Shown here: piece after piece, positions 8,974 through 18,724 of the stretch | How positions within the stretch are numbered: the stretch's first letter is position 1 | How the letters are laid out: every line of letters begins with the position of its first letter | From: Bradyrhizobium sp. SSBR45G | GTDB taxonomy: Bacteria > Pseudomonadota > Alphaproteobacteria > Rhizobiales > Xanthobacteraceae | Assembly: GCF_030159255.1 (NCBI RefSeq) | Contig: NZ_BSCT01000008.1 | Span: 182,678-236,065, forward strand | Direction of reading: 5' to 3' | DNA: 53,388 nucleotides | Notes under the pieces: model-generated | Told to the model about the DNA's origin: nothing | Seen by the model: the letters and a program-made list of their open reading frames with translations, nothing else | Databases searched by the model: none | Translations under genes and position numbers: made by a program

Positions 8974-9840
8974 TCAGCGCTCTTCCACCTTGAAATACGC
9001 CGGCATGTCACGGTCGAGCTGCTCGGTGACGAGCCGCCGGATGGCGTCGCGCAGCCTTGCATTGTTGGCGGCATCCGCGGCGACGGTGGGATACAGCGAG
9101 TCGTCGGCGTCATGCATGCCCGGGATCTTGACCAGGCCCTCGCCCAGGCTTTCGACGACGCGTTGGACGGTGAAGTTGGGGTTGCGCAGCGTTTCGAAGG
9201 TCTCGCCGTCGAGCAGCTTGATGTCGAGATAGGCAAAAATGAACGTGTGGGTGAAGATGGCGCTCATCTGCAGGATGCCAAATCCGGTGACGTTCTGATT
9301 GGTGTTGCCGACGCGGCTGGTCTGCCGCTGGATCACCAGATAGCGGCGGCATCCGGCCGACGCCACGATCTGCTTGACGACCCCGGTCAGCGTCTCGCTC
9401 TCCTCGCGCAGGAAGAACAGCTTCGGCTTCTCGAAATTGTCGAACAGCTGCTTGTCGTAGGTGATGCGGCGAACGCCCGCGCCGCCGGCGGCCTTGACGC
9501 GCGCATAGATCAGATCGTCGAGCCCCCAGTTCACTGGCATCTCGGCGAACTCGTTGTTGAAGACGGTCAGGCCGATCTTCTGGACGGTGAACAGATCGTG
9601 CGTCGCGGTGATCACGCCCATGTCGCAGGGCCCGCTGTCGACAGCGGCGGCCGGCTTCGCTGCCGCCTTCTTGGCGGCGGGCTTCGCCGCGGCCTTCTTG
9701 GCGACGGCCGGCGGCTTTGCAGCTGGCGCAGGTGCTGACGGCGCCTGCGCCCATGACGGTTTTAAGAGCGACGGTTGGACGAGCGCGAGAACCAGGGCGG
9801 CGACGGCGAGGCGGCGGATCAGCATGGGCAATACGGACAT
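8974..9840 (-). CDS. Exported protein of unknown function with Ala-Lys-Pro linker
   Basis: About 288 residues. The signal sequence (residues about 7-32, ending SWAQA) is followed by a low-complexity linker of repeated AAKP/KKAA units (about 38-66). The conserved domain then begins at SGPC (Cys72) and includes PVNWGLDDLIYAR, VRRI and SAGC (Cys164) before RYLVI. The same landmarks in the same order occur in the gene directly downstream, so the pair arose by tandem duplication. The linker resembles periplasm-spanning or wall-contacting spacers, which is inference. No enzyme motif is seen. Confidence 0.75.
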   Translation of the reverse strand: MSVLPMLIRRLAVAALVLALVQPSLLKPSWAQAPSAPAPAAKPPAVAKKAAAKPAAKKAAAKPAAAVDSGPCDMGVITATHDLFTVQKIGLTVFNNEFAEMPVNWGLDDLIYARVKAAGGAGVRRITYDKQLFDNFEKPKLFFLREESETLTGVVKQIVASAGCRRYLVIQRQTSRVGNTNQNVTGFGILQMSAIFTHTFIFAYLDIKLLDGETFETLRNPNFTVQRVVESLGEGLVKIPGMHDADDSLYPTVAADAANNARLRDAIRRLVTEQLDRDMPAYFKVEER

Positions 9841-9957
9841 CGGTGCGGTTCGAGAACGGCGAGGGCCGTCGGGAACCCGAAATTAGTTGGCACAGCAATG
9901 CACACGCAATCATTTCTCGCGCGGACGCGAGATGCGTCGCCGCTGCACGTCAGGCGT

Positions 9958-10428
9958 TCAGCTGGCTGTGGGCTGTCGTTGGCGCTTCCAGCGATAATAT
10001 TTCATCATCCGGCCATGGAGTGGGTCGGCTTGTGTCTTCTCCACGACAAAGCCTTCGCGCTCATACCAGCGCCATGCCTTCCCGTTGCCTTCGGCGCAGC
10101 GCAGCCAGACCTCGTCGGGCAGCAGCTCACGGGTGAAGGCGAGCAGGCGCCGGCCGAGCGAGCGGCCCTGATGGGACGGCGCGATCATCAGCTGGTCGAG
10201 ATAGAGCTCGTCGAGATTGATCGCGAGCATCGCGGCGAGCTGACCGCCGTCGTCGGCGACGTAGAGGCTCCAGCCATTCTCGACTTCGCGCGGCACACGC
10301 TCCTTCAAGAACGTGAGCAGCCGGTCGCTCGGGCTCTCCAGCCCGGTCGAGCACCAGCTCTCCATCCAGAGCTTGGCGATGGCGTCATATTCGTCCGGGC
10401 GAGCGGGGCGGATGATCGGCTGGTCCAT
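9958..10428 (-). CDS. GNAT family N-acetyltransferase
   Basis: A 156-residue single-domain acetyltransferase. The acetyl-CoA site is seen as LDQLMIAPSHQGRSLGRRLL, with the QGRSLG loop matching the GNAT Q/R-x-x-G-x-G/A signature. The downstream GKAWRWYEREGF block is the usual second conserved segment. The ATG at 10428 gives MDQPIIRPA, a normal GNAT N-terminus; a longer reading would run through a dispersed repeat. Substrate unknown. Confidence 0.85.
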   Translation of the reverse strand: MDQPIIRPARPDEYDAIAKLWMESWCSTGLESPSDRLLTFLKERVPREVENGWSLYVADDGGQLAAMLAINLDELYLDQLMIAPSHQGRSLGRRLLAFTRELLPDEVWLRCAEGNGKAWRWYEREGFVVEKTQADPLHGRMMKYYRWKRQRQPTAS

Positions 10429-10475
10429 GGCGAGTGACCTCCGGCGAAATGTGAGAGTGACGTAAGCCCTCTCAT

Positions 10476-10562
10476 CCGTCATTGCGAGGCGCGCAAGCGA
10501 CGAACCAATCCAGAATTCCCGAGAAGCCCTGGATGGCTTCGCTGGCGCTCGCAATGACGCGG
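10476..10562. repeat. Palindromic repeat (CGTCATTGCGAG type)
   Basis: CCGTCATTGCGAG at the left end and CTCGCAATGACGCGG at the right end are inverted copies, with matching inner blocks around AATCCAG and CTGGATGG. The whole can fold into one long imperfect hairpin. It matches a dispersed repeat type that I recall as common in Bradyrhizobium and Rhodopseudomonas. It lies between the GNAT gene and the pnp terminator. Confidence 0.75.
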
Positions 10563-10583
10563 ATGCGCTGACGACTGCCAACG

Positions 10584-10608
10584 AAAAAGGGCGGCCCGAA
10601 AGCCGCCC
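10584..10608 (-). terminator. Intrinsic terminator of the rimP-pnp operon
   Basis: GGGCGGC pairs with GCCGCCC across a 6-base loop at 10589-10608. On the minus strand TTTTTCG follows directly. It lies about 30 bases past the pnp stop codon and is the clearest intrinsic terminator in the window. Confidence 0.88.
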
Positions 10609-10637
10609 TCCGTATCTCATTCGACGTTCAGCGCGGC

Positions 10638-12797
10638 CTACTCGCCGGCAGCTTCGCGCGGTGCGTCGCCGCCGTCAGTCTTCTGCTTGGCTTCGAGGTC
10701 CTCGCCGGTGGTCTGGTCGACGGCCTTCATCGACAGCCGGGTCTTGCCGCGGTCGTCGAAGCCGAGCAGCTTGACCTTGACCTTGTCGCCTTCCTTGACG
10801 ACGTCGGTGGTCTTCTGCACGCGCTTGTCGGCGAGCTGCGAGATGTGCACGAGGCCGTCGCGGGTGCCGAAGAAGTTCACGAAGGCACCGAACTCCATCA
10901 CCTTGACGACGGTGCCGTCATAGATCTGGCCGACCTCCGGATCGGAGGCGATCGACTTGATCCACTTGATCGCGGCCTTCATCGCTTCGCCGTCGCTGGA
11001 GGCGACCTTCACGGTGCCGTCGTCCTCGATGTTGACCTTGGCGCCGGTCTTCTCGACGATCTCGCGGATCACCTTGCCGCCGGTCCCGATCACTTCGCGG
11101 ATCTTGTCGGTCGGGATCTTGAAGGTCTCGATGCGCGGCGCGTATTCGCCGAGCTCGGCGCGCGCGTTGGTCAGCGCCTTGGACATCTCACCCAGGATGT
11201 GGATGCGGCCATCGCGCGCCTGGCCGAGGGCCACGCGCATGATCTCCTCGGTGATGCCCTCGATCTTGATGTCCATCTGCAGCGAGGTGATGCCGCTCTC
11301 GGTGCCCGCGACCTTGAAGTCCATGTCGCCGAGATGGTCCTCGTCGCCGAGGATGTCCGAGAGAACGGCGAAGCGCTTGTCCTCGAGGATCAGGCCCATC
11401 GCGATGCCCGCGGTCGGCCGCTTCAGCGGCACGCCGGCATCCATCAGCGCCAGCGACGAGCCGCACACGGTGGCCATCGACGACGAGCCGTTCGACTCCG
11501 TCACCTCCGACACCACGCGGGTGGTGTAGGGGAACTCGTGGTGCGGCGGCAGGACCGGGTGGATGGCGCGCCAGGCGAGCTTGCCGTGGCCGATCTCGCG
11601 GCGCTTCGTGCCGCCGAGGCGGCCGGTCTCACCGACCGAGTAGGGAGGGAAGTTGTAGTGCAGCAGGAACGTCTCTTTGTACGTTCCCGACAGCGCGTCG
11701 ATGTACTGCTCGTCCTCGCCGGTGCCGAGCGTGGTCACGACCAGCGCCTGGGTCTCACCGCGGGTGAACAGCGCCGAACCGTGGGCGCGCGGTAGCACGC
11801 CGACTTCGCAGACGATGTTGCGCACGGTCTTGGCGTCGCGGCCGTCGATGCGCTTGCCGGTGTCCAGGATGTTCCAGCGAACGATCTTGGCTTCCAGCTC
11901 CTTGAACACGCCGGAGACGCGCAGCTTGTCGTATTTCGGCTCCTGCCCTTCCGGGAAGAAGTGCGCCATCACCTTTTCCTTGACGGCGCCGACGGCGGCG
12001 TAGCGCTCCTGCTTCAAGGGTATCGCATAGGCCTTGCGCAGGTCTTGCTCGGCGATGCCCAGCATTTCCTTCTCGATCGCGCTGTTGTCGATGACGGCGA
12101 CGTCGCGCGGCTCCTTGGCGGCCTTCTCGGCGAGCTCGATGATCGCGTTGATCACCGGCTGGAAGTGACGGTGACCGAACATCACCGCGCCGAGCATGAT
12201 GTCCTCGTTGAGCTCCTTGGCCTCCGATTCCACCATCAGCACCGCGTCGGAGGTGCCGGCGACGACCAGGTCGAGCTGGGTGTCGGCCATCTCGTCGAGG
12301 GTCGGATTGAGGATGTATTCGTCATTGGCGAAGCCGACGCGGGCCGCGCCGATCGGGCCCTTGAACGGCACGCCCGACAGCGTCAGTGCGGCCGACGCGC
12401 CGACCAGCGCCACGATGTCCGGATCGTTCTCCATGTCGTGCGACAGCACGGTCACGATGACCTGGGTCTCGTTGCGCCAGGCGTCGACGAACAGCGGGCG
12501 GATCGGGCGGTCGATCAGGCGGGAGACCAGCGTCTCCTTCTCGGTCGGACGGCCCTCGCGCTTGAAATAGCCGCCGGGGATGCGGCCTGCGGCATAGGTC
12601 TTTTCCTGGTAGTCGACGGTCAGCGGCAGGAAGTCGACGCCTTCGCGCGGCGCCTTGGCGGCGACCACGGTGGCGAGCACGACGGTCTCGCCATAGGTGG
12701 CGACGACGGCGCCATCGGCCTGGCGGGCGATCTTGCCGGTTTCAAGCTTGAGGGGACGTCCACCCCAGTCGATCTCGACGGAATGCTTGGTAAACAT
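10638..12797 (-). CDS. pnp: Polyribonucleotide nucleotidyltransferase (PNPase)
   Basis: A 719-residue 3'-to-5' phosphorolytic exoribonuclease that acts on mRNA and structured RNA, usually in the degradosome. It has two RNase PH-like halves, a KH domain near residues 555-620 with the GTGG loop, and an S1 domain from about 620 ([19 protein letters not shown]). The C-terminal tail is short and charged. It is the last gene of the operon after rpsO, an order also seen in enterobacteria. A long hairpin with a T-run sits only about 45 bases before its ATG and may control it (listed separately). Confidence 0.98.
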   Translation of the reverse strand: MFTKHSVEIDWGGRPLKLETGKIARQADGAVVATYGETVVLATVVAAKAPREGVDFLPLTVDYQEKTYAAGRIPGGYFKREGRPTEKETLVSRLIDRPIRPLFVDAWRNETQVIVTVLSHDMENDPDIVALVGASAALTLSGVPFKGPIGAARVGFANDEYILNPTLDEMADTQLDLVVAGTSDAVLMVESEAKELNEDIMLGAVMFGHRHFQPVINAIIELAEKAAKEPRDVAVIDNSAIEKEMLGIAEQDLRKAYAIPLKQERYAAVGAVKEKVMAHFFPEGQEPKYDKLRVSGVFKELEAKIVRWNILDTGKRIDGRDAKTVRNIVCEVGVLPRAHGSALFTRGETQALVVTTLGTGEDEQYIDALSGTYKETFLLHYNFPPYSVGETGRLGGTKRREIGHGKLAWRAIHPVLPPHHEFPYTTRVVSEVTESNGSSSMATVCGSSLALMDAGVPLKRPTAGIAMGLILEDKRFAVLSDILGDEDHLGDMDFKVAGTESGITSLQMDIKIEGITEEIMRVALGQARDGRIHILGEMSKALTNARAELGEYAPRIETFKIPTDKIREVIGTGGKVIREIVEKTGAKVNIEDDGTVKVASSDGEAMKAAIKWIKSIASDPEVGQIYDGTVVKVMEFGAFVNFFGTRDGLVHISQLADKRVQKTTDVVKEGDKVKVKLLGFDDRGKTRLSMKAVDQTTGEDLEAKQKTDGGDAPREAAGE

Positions 12798-12842
12798 GGG
12801 TATCTTCTTTCATGAGATGAGCGAAGGCAGACCCCCCAGAAA

Positions 12843-12912
12843 CAAAAAAACCATGCGCAAGATTGCAGGGCGCTGGATTGCGATCAGCGCCCTGCGATCC
12901 TGCCATGGTTTT
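12843..12912 (-). promoter_or_regulatory. Long hairpin plus T-run in the pnp leader
   Basis: GCAGGGCGCTG (12865-12875) and CAGCGCCCTGC (12885-12895) form a perfect 11-pair stem. The pairing continues outward, with mismatches and G-U pairs, to CCATG/CATGG and AAA/TTT. On the minus strand a run of seven T follows. It can act as terminator of rpsO, attenuator of pnp or a duplex for RNase III. In E. coli the pnp leader hairpin is cut by RNase III for autoregulation; that this one works alike is inference. Confidence 0.8.
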
Positions 12913-13078
12913 CTTATTTCGGATGGCGTCCATCCTTCTCGTCGTACGGGCACCTTGCCCGTCACGCCCAGCGGCCGGATTGCTGCTGAGACGTACTGCA
13001 CAGTCTGGGCAGGATCGTTCGAAGAGCGTATCCGCTTCTTTCCAGATCCGGCCAGACCGCATGAACCCGGACTTAGCG

Positions 13079-13100
13079 AACGCCGCAGGAGGGCGGCGTT
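13079..13100. other. Hairpin between rpsO and pnp
   Basis: AACGCCGC and GCGGCGTT form a perfect 8-pair stem around AGGAGG. It lies 58 bases past the rpsO stop codon and has no T-run, so it may be an mRNA-stabilising 3' structure. The rest of the 360-base rpsO-pnp gap, apart from the longer hairpin at 12843-12912, shows no gene. Confidence 0.55.
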
Positions 13101-13157
13101 CTCGGGATCATGCCACGACGCGCACGAAATCCGCGCGCGTTCAGTCCAAGTCGAAGC

Positions 13158-13427
13158 TCAACGGCGAATGTTGTGCTTCTCGAGCAGCGCCTTGTAGCGC
13201 GCCTCGTCGTTCTTCTTCAGATAGTCCAGCAGCGAACGGCGGGTCGACACCAGCTTCAGGAGGCCGCGGCGGGAGTGATTGTCCTTGCCGTGGGTCTTGA
13301 AATGGCTGGTCAGGTTGGTGATGCGTTCCGACAGGATCGCAACCTGCACCTCGGGAGAACCGGTGTCACCGGCCTTGGTGGCATTCGCCTTGATGATTTC
13401 CGCCTTGCGCTCTGCGGTCACCGACAT
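13158..13427 (-). CDS. rpsO: Ribosomal protein S15
   Basis: An 89-residue small-subunit protein that binds the central domain of 16S rRNA early in 30S assembly. Length and the helical core ([36 protein letters not shown]) match the family throughout, ending in the basic HNIRR. It starts just after the truB stop codon (gap of two bases), which points to translational coupling. S15 represses its own mRNA in some bacteria; no clear leader pseudoknot can be read here. Confidence 0.98.
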   Translation of the reverse strand: MSVTAERKAEIIKANATKAGDTGSPEVQVAILSERITNLTSHFKTHGKDNHSRRGLLKLVSTRRSLLDYLKKNDEARYKALLEKHNIRR

Positions 13428-13429
13428 CG

Positions 13430-14524
13430 TCAGTCTCTTTCGTTGCGACCGGAGCTGGCAGTCAGTCCGGTCAGGTTGAACACGCGCTTGGGGATGAGTT
13501 CGCCATTGCCAATTTCGGCAAGCGCCAGAAGGCGGCCTGCGACCGTGACATAGACTGTGCCGCTACTATTGGGCGCATCCCGTCCGCGCAACAAGACGGC
13601 CTGGCCCCTGTGGAGCCTTGCCGCATCAGCCCGAGTGACGGCCAGTGCCGGGATGTCGTCCAGCGCGGTCTCAACGGGCAGGAGTGCGTCGGCGAGGCTT
13701 CCCTCGCCGGACGCGGCTCTATTGCACAAAGCCTCCAACTGTTCCAGCGGAATCATGTCGTTCTCGGTAAACGGACCCACAAGGGTCCGCCGAAGCGCGC
13801 TGATATGGCCGTAACAGCCGAGCAGGCGGCCCATGTCGCGGGCCAGCGCCCGGACATAGGTTCCCTTGCCGCATTCGGCCTCGAACACCGAATGGTCGGG
13901 GTCGGGCTGGTCGACGAGGGTCAGTTCGTGGATCTCGACCGGGCGCGGCTGCAGTTCCACGACCTCGCCGTCGCGGGCGAGGTCATAGGCGCGCTCGCCC
14001 TGGATCTTGATCGCGGAATAGCGCGGCGGCGTCTGCTCGATCCGGCCGGTAAATTGCGGCAGCAGCGCGCGGATCGCCTCCGCGTCCGGACGCTGCGTGC
14101 TGGTCTCGGTGACCCGTCCTTCGGTGTCGTCGGTATCGCGCTCCTCGCCCCACGTCACGGTGAACCGGTAACGCTTGCGGCCGTCCATCACGAATGGAAC
14201 GGTCTTGGTGGCTTCGCCGAGCGCGATCGGCAGGCCGCCGGAGGCAAGCGGATCCAGCGTTCCGGCGTGGCCGGCGCGCTTGGCCTGGAACAGGCGCTTC
14301 AGGATCGCCACCGCCTGCGTCGACGTCATGCCGATCGGCTTGTCGAGCACCACCCAGCCGTGGACGTCGCGGCGGTCGCGGCGCGGCTGGTTGCCCTGCT
14401 TCTGCTTGTTGCGGGGGTCGTTGTTGTCGCGTGGCCCGCGCCCGTCGGAAACATGGGTGGTCTTGACAACGGTCGTTGCGGCGCTCGGCGCTTCGACAGT
14501 GCCGGTTTCGGGGGGGATGGTCAT
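13430..14524 (-). CDS. truB: tRNA pseudouridine(55) synthase TruB
   Basis: A 364-residue enzyme that makes pseudouridine 55 in the T-loop of tRNAs. The catalytic Asp is in GTLDPLA (about residue 91), inside the conserved [12 protein letters not shown] block. The first 55 residues are a polar, Arg/Asn-rich extension before [12 protein letters not shown], where most family members begin; this could be a real extension, since no better-placed Met precedes the domain. Its start overlaps the rbfA stop by one base (TGATG). Confidence 0.96.
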   Translation of the reverse strand: MTIPPETGTVEAPSAATTVVKTTHVSDGRGPRDNNDPRNKQKQGNQPRRDRRDVHGWVVLDKPIGMTSTQAVAILKRLFQAKRAGHAGTLDPLASGGLPIALGEATKTVPFVMDGRKRYRFTVTWGEERDTDDTEGRVTETSTQRPDAEAIRALLPQFTGRIEQTPPRYSAIKIQGERAYDLARDGEVVELQPRPVEIHELTLVDQPDPDHSVFEAECGKGTYVRALARDMGRLLGCYGHISALRRTLVGPFTENDMIPLEQLEALCNRAASGEGSLADALLPVETALDDIPALAVTRADAARLHRGQAVLLRGRDAPNSSGTVYVTVAGRLLALAEIGNGELIPKRVFNLTGLTASSGRNERD

Positions 14525-14940
14525 CAGCTCTCTTCCGAATCCGAATTGAGGTCTCTCTGCACCGCAGGTGTTCGCAGTAATTTCTCGATCCGTTCCGCTT
14601 CGTCGAATCGTTCGTCGACGCGGAAGCGGATGTCAGGTGCAAATTTCAGGTTAACGCGCCGCGCGAGCTCGCCGCGCAGGAACTTCTTGTTGCGCTCGAG
14701 CGCCGCAAGCACGACGTCAGTGTCACGTCCGCCGAGCGGCATGATGTAGATGGTCGCGAGCTTCAGGTCGGGGGACATGCGGACTTCGGGCACCGTAATG
14801 ATGTGTCCCTCCAGGTCCGGATCATGCGCGTGACCCTGGCTGAGAATGTCGGCGACAGCGTGACGCACGGTCTCGGCGACGCGCAGCTGACGTTGCGAGC
14901 CGCCGGAAGCGGCGCTTCCCCTCTGGTGATGGCGAGGCAT
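14524..14940 (-). CDS. rbfA: Ribosome-binding factor A
   Basis: A 138-residue KH-fold protein that binds immature 30S subunits and helps 16S rRNA 5'-end processing. The family landmarks are seen: [14 protein letters not shown] near the N-terminus, [18 protein letters not shown] in the middle and [14 protein letters not shown] near the C-terminus. It sits between infB and truB as in most bacteria, and overlaps truB by one base. Confidence 0.96.
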   Translation of the reverse strand: MPRHHQRGSAASGGSQRQLRVAETVRHAVADILSQGHAHDPDLEGHIITVPEVRMSPDLKLATIYIMPLGGRDTDVVLAALERNKKFLRGELARRVNLKFAPDIRFRVDERFDEAERIEKLLRTPAVQRDLNSDSEES

Positions 14941-15097
14941 TTTTCAAAATCCAATGGATCATCACCCGGCGCGAGCACGGGCGAGGGATCATTCTGAATG
15001 AGTTCGACGACGCTTCGATTCGTTCAAGCGATGCAGCGATTCCGTGCCGGGACGGAACCGCTGCTCACTCGAATGCAGCGCTCTGTAGGATTCGGAC

Positions 15098-17857
15098 TTA
15101 CAGCGAGCGCTGGATGGTCTCCACGCGATAACACTCGATAACGTCGCCGACACGCATGTCGCCGTAGCTCTCGAAGGCCATGCCGCATTCCTGGCCGGCC
15201 TGCACTTCCTTCACTTCGTCCTTGAAGCGCTTCAGGGTCGACAGCTTGCCCTCGTGAACCACGACGTTGTCGCGGATCAGGCGGACATTGGCGCCGCGTT
15301 CCACGGTGCCGTCGGTGACGCGGCAGCCGGCGACCTTGCCGACCTTGGAGATGTTGAACACTTCCAGGATCTGCGCATTGCCGAGCATGGTTTCGCGCAG
15401 CGTCGGAGCAAGGAGGCCGCTCATCGCCTTCTTCACGTCATCCACGAGGTCGTAGATGATGTTGTAGTAGCGGATCTCGATGCCGTTGCGCTTGGCGAGC
15501 GCAGCCGCTTCCTTGTTGGCTCGCACCGAGAAGCCGATGATCGCGGCGTTGAAGCCTTCCGCGAGCGTGACGTCAGACTCGCTGATGCCGCCGACGCCGG
15601 CATGCAGGATGCGGGCGGCGACCTCGTCGGTGCCGAGCTTCTCCAGCGAGCCGAGAATGGCTTCCAGCGAGCCCTGCACGTCGGCCTTGATGACCAGCGG
15701 GAATTCCTTGCGACCCGCGGTCTTCAATTGCGACATCATCTGCTCGAGCGAGCCGCGCATGCCGGAGATCGAGGCTGCCGCGTTCTCGCGCTTCTGGTGC
15801 GCGCGGTAGCTGGTGACCTGGCGGGCACGGGCTTCGTTCTCGACCACGGCGAGACGATCGCCGGCTTCCGGCGGACCGTTGAAGCCGAGCACCTCGACCG
15901 GCACCGACGGACCGGCCTCCTGCAGGGTCTCGCCCTGGTCGGAGATCAGCGCGCGGACACGGCCCATCTCGGCACCGGCGACGATGATGTCGCCGACCCG
16001 CAATGTGCCGCGCTGGACCAGCACGGTGGCGACCGGGCCGCGGCCGCGATCGAGCTTGGCTTCGATCACGGTGCCCTCGGCCGGACGATCCGAATTGGTC
16101 TTGAGGTCGAGGATGTCGGCCTGCAGCGCGATCATCTCGAGCAGACGATCGAGATTGGTCTTGTTCTTGGCCGAGACCTCGACGTCGACGACCTCACCGC
16201 CGAGCGATTCCACCTGCACCTCGTGCTGGAGCAGCTCGGTGCGAACGCGCTCGGGACGGGCGTCGGGCTTGTCGATCTTGTTGATCGCCACGATCATCGG
16301 CACCTTCGCCGCCTTGGCGTGGTTGATGGCCTCGATCGTCTGCGGCATCACGCCGTCATCGGCCGCGACCACCAGCACCACGATGTCGGTGACCTTGGCG
16401 CCGCGGGCGCGCATCGCGGTGAACGCGGCGTGGCCGGGCGTGTCGATGAAGGTGATCTTCTTGCCGGAGTCCGGCGCGGTCACCTGATAGGCGCCGATAT
16501 GCTGGGTGATGCCGCCGGCTTCGCCGGAGACCACGTTGGCGTGGCGCAGCGCGTCGAGCAGCGAGGTCTTGCCGTGGTCGACATGGCCCATCACGGTCAC
16601 GACCGGCGAGCGGGTCTCGGTGTCGGTCGAATCGTCGACGACGTCGAACAGGCCTTCCTCGACGTCCGAGGCGGCGACGCGCTTGACGGTGTGGCCGAGC
16701 TCCTCGGCGATCAGTTGCGCGGTGTCGGCGTCGATCACGTCGGTGATCTTGTGCATCGCGCCCTGCCGCATCAGCAGGCGGATGACGTCGACCGCGCGCT
16801 CCGACATGCGGTTCGCCAGTTCCTGGATGGTGATGGCTTCCGGAATCGTCACCTCGCGGATGAGCTTTTCCTTCTGCTCATTGGCGGCATGGCCCTTCAG
16901 GCGCTGGGTGCGGCGGCGGAACGAGGCGATCGAGCGCTCGCGCACGTCGTCGGCGGTGAGCGCGGTGACGACGGTCAGGCGGCCGCGCTGCTTCTGCGGG
17001 CCTGGCTTGGCCGTGGTCTTCGGCGGCGGGGCCGGACGCGCGGCGCCACCGGGGCCACGGCGGATCTGGCGCGGACCCTCATCCTCGTCGGGGCCTGCCG
17101 CGACACCAGGTGCGCGGCCGAGCGGACCACCACCGGCGGGGCGGGCGCCAGCAGGGCGTGCCGCGCCTGAGGGCGCGCCGCCGGGACGCGCGCTGGTGCC
17201 GATCTGCTGCGGACGGCTGCCCGGCGCGCCTTGCGGACGGCCTGGCGCCTGAGACGGCCGGGCCGGCGCGCTCACCGTGGGCTGCGGAGCGGCGGCTGCC
17301 GGACGCGGCGCCTCGCCTTCGCCGAAGCGCTTCTTGGCCTCGAGCTCGGCCTTGCGCTTGGCCTCTTCTTCGTGGCGGTGACGCTCTTCCTCGGCCTTGC
17401 GGCGCGCCTCGGCAGCCTCGCGCTCGGCGCGTTCGGCGGCTTCGCGCTCGGCGCGGCGGCGGGCTTCTTCCTCGGCCTGGCGGCGCTCCTCGATGTCGCG
17501 GACGCGTGCGTCGGCGAGCGCGCTGGCGCGGGCCGAACGCTCATCCTCGGTCAGGGTGCGGAGCACGACGCCGGAGCCGCCGCGCTGCGACGAGCCGGAC
17601 CGTTGCCCGGACGGGCGATTGCTCGGCGGCGGCGGCGGAGGAGGCGCCTTGGCGACGGTCGGCTCCGGCGCGTGCGGCGCATCGGGCGCCCCATCGCCGA
17701 CGCGGCGCTTGGTGCCCCGCTTCTCGACCACCACCTGCTTGCTCCGGCCATGTGGGAAGCTCTGGCGTACCGTGCCAGTCTCGACGCGCGGCTTCAGCGT
17801 CAAGGTCTTGGTCGGGACACTCAGTTTCTTGTCGCCCGGAGTATTGTTGTCGGCCAT
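15098..17857 (-). CDS. infB: Translation initiation factor IF-2
   Basis: A 919-residue GTPase that places initiator tRNA on the 30S subunit. The first 300 residues are low-complexity: Pro/Gly/Ala-rich stretches and a highly charged Glu/Arg/Ala helix, typical of alphaproteobacterial IF-2. The G domain starts near residue 415 with GHVDHGKT, then DTPGHAAF and NKIDKPDA. The C-terminal domains are complete and end in [11 protein letters not shown]. It lies between the ylxR-like gene and rbfA in the expected order. Confidence 0.98.
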   Translation of the reverse strand: MADNNTPGDKKLSVPTKTLTLKPRVETGTVRQSFPHGRSKQVVVEKRGTKRRVGDGAPDAPHAPEPTVAKAPPPPPPPSNRPSGQRSGSSQRGGSGVVLRTLTEDERSARASALADARVRDIEERRQAEEEARRRAEREAAERAEREAAEARRKAEEERHRHEEEAKRKAELEAKKRFGEGEAPRPAAAAPQPTVSAPARPSQAPGRPQGAPGSRPQQIGTSARPGGAPSGAARPAGARPAGGGPLGRAPGVAAGPDEDEGPRQIRRGPGGAARPAPPPKTTAKPGPQKQRGRLTVVTALTADDVRERSIASFRRRTQRLKGHAANEQKEKLIREVTIPEAITIQELANRMSERAVDVIRLLMRQGAMHKITDVIDADTAQLIAEELGHTVKRVAASDVEEGLFDVVDDSTDTETRSPVVTVMGHVDHGKTSLLDALRHANVVSGEAGGITQHIGAYQVTAPDSGKKITFIDTPGHAAFTAMRARGAKVTDIVVLVVAADDGVMPQTIEAINHAKAAKVPMIVAINKIDKPDARPERVRTELLQHEVQVESLGGEVVDVEVSAKNKTNLDRLLEMIALQADILDLKTNSDRPAEGTVIEAKLDRGRGPVATVLVQRGTLRVGDIIVAGAEMGRVRALISDQGETLQEAGPSVPVEVLGFNGPPEAGDRLAVVENEARARQVTSYRAHQKRENAAASISGMRGSLEQMMSQLKTAGRKEFPLVIKADVQGSLEAILGSLEKLGTDEVAARILHAGVGGISESDVTLAEGFNAAIIGFSVRANKEAAALAKRNGIEIRYYNIIYDLVDDVKKAMSGLLAPTLRETMLGNAQILEVFNISKVGKVAGCRVTDGTVERGANVRLIRDNVVVHEGKLSTLKRFKDEVKEVQAGQECGMAFESYGDMRVGDVIECYRVETIQRSL

Positions 17858-17933
17858 TCAGTCGTCCTAATCTCGTTACCAGCGTGCGGGTCTGCCGCAC
17901 CGTCCCATTCGTGCAATCGTCGCGTATTCGTAG

Positions 17934-18647
17934 CTATGTCTTCGAAGTCGAAGCAGATTTCGTGGCCGCGGTTCCGGCAATCTTGTCAGCGTCGGCCGAC
18001 CGGTATCGGACCAGAGTCTGGCTGCGCGACAGGAATGTCCTGCTCGCCGGGCCTGCGAGCACGGCAGCATGTATCACATTTGAGCGCCCAAGTGCCAAAT
18101 CCAATTCTGCCGAAGTGAGACAGCAGATGATCGGAAATGGCGGGGCTTGTCCTTGGTCCCCGTCATTCGGCCGCAGCAGGGCGTCGAGTTTGCGAATTCC
18201 GTCGGCCGCGCCGTCCGCGGCATGGAGGAGGGCGGCCAGGCCGGCCCGGGATTGCCGCTGCGACAGCGCCGCTTCCACCTTGGAAAAGCCTGACACGACC
18301 TGGCCGGCCTTGGCGGCGATCCCCAGCGCTTCGATCGCGCTGCGGGCCAGCAAGGCCTCCAGATCCTCGGCAAATGTCGGTTGGACGCGGACGTTGGTCT
18401 TGAAACCACGGCTGAAATGGTGACGCCGCACCGCTTCTGCAACCGCCGGCCGCGAGGCGGTGATCCACAATCCCCGTCCGGGCAGCTTGCGCTTGATGTC
18501 GGGCACAACATCGCCCGACGGGCCGACCACGAACCGGATCAGCTCGCCGATCGGCCGCACTTCGCGGCTGACCGCGCACATCCGCATGGTCGCGGACTTT
18601 TCAGTCCGCGGTCCATTGTCGAGCTCGGGGTCGGCCAAAGCGAGCAT
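17934..18647 (-). CDS. YlxR-type RNA-binding protein (DUF448 plus L7Ae-like part)
   Basis: A 237-residue protein between nusA and infB. The N-terminal part holds the YlxR/DUF448 signature: MCAVSREVRP (equal to C-x-x-S/T-x-x-x-x-P) and LPGRGLWI. The C-terminal half (EALGIAAKAGQVVSGFSKVEAAL) resembles the L7Ae/YlxQ RNA-binding fold. The two are separate genes (ylxR and ylxQ) in Bacillus and fused in many alphaproteobacteria. Its exact job is poorly known; the position suggests a role in transcription elongation or ribosome assembly. The start used gives MLALADPE; a start 20 codons on (MRMCAVS) is also possible. Confidence 0.88.
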   Translation of the reverse strand: MLALADPELDNGPRTEKSATMRMCAVSREVRPIGELIRFVVGPSGDVVPDIKRKLPGRGLWITASRPAVAEAVRRHHFSRGFKTNVRVQPTFAEDLEALLARSAIEALGIAAKAGQVVSGFSKVEAALSQRQSRAGLAALLHAADGAADGIRKLDALLRPNDGDQGQAPPFPIICCLTSAELDLALGRSNVIHAAVLAGPASRTFLSRSQTLVRYRSADADKIAGTAATKSASTSKT

Positions 18648-18724
18648 GCGGTGGTGCGGTGCCTCATCTCAAGCGATCGGAGTGATCGTGGGGGTCATTA
18701 AATCGTCCATGGTCAGGCTCCGGA

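Noticed and set aside
15254..17170. 638-codon plus-strand frame opposite infB
   Set aside because: Shadow of IF-2: the composition is dominated by Ala, Arg, Asp and His, with no domain, while infB on the other strand is full length.
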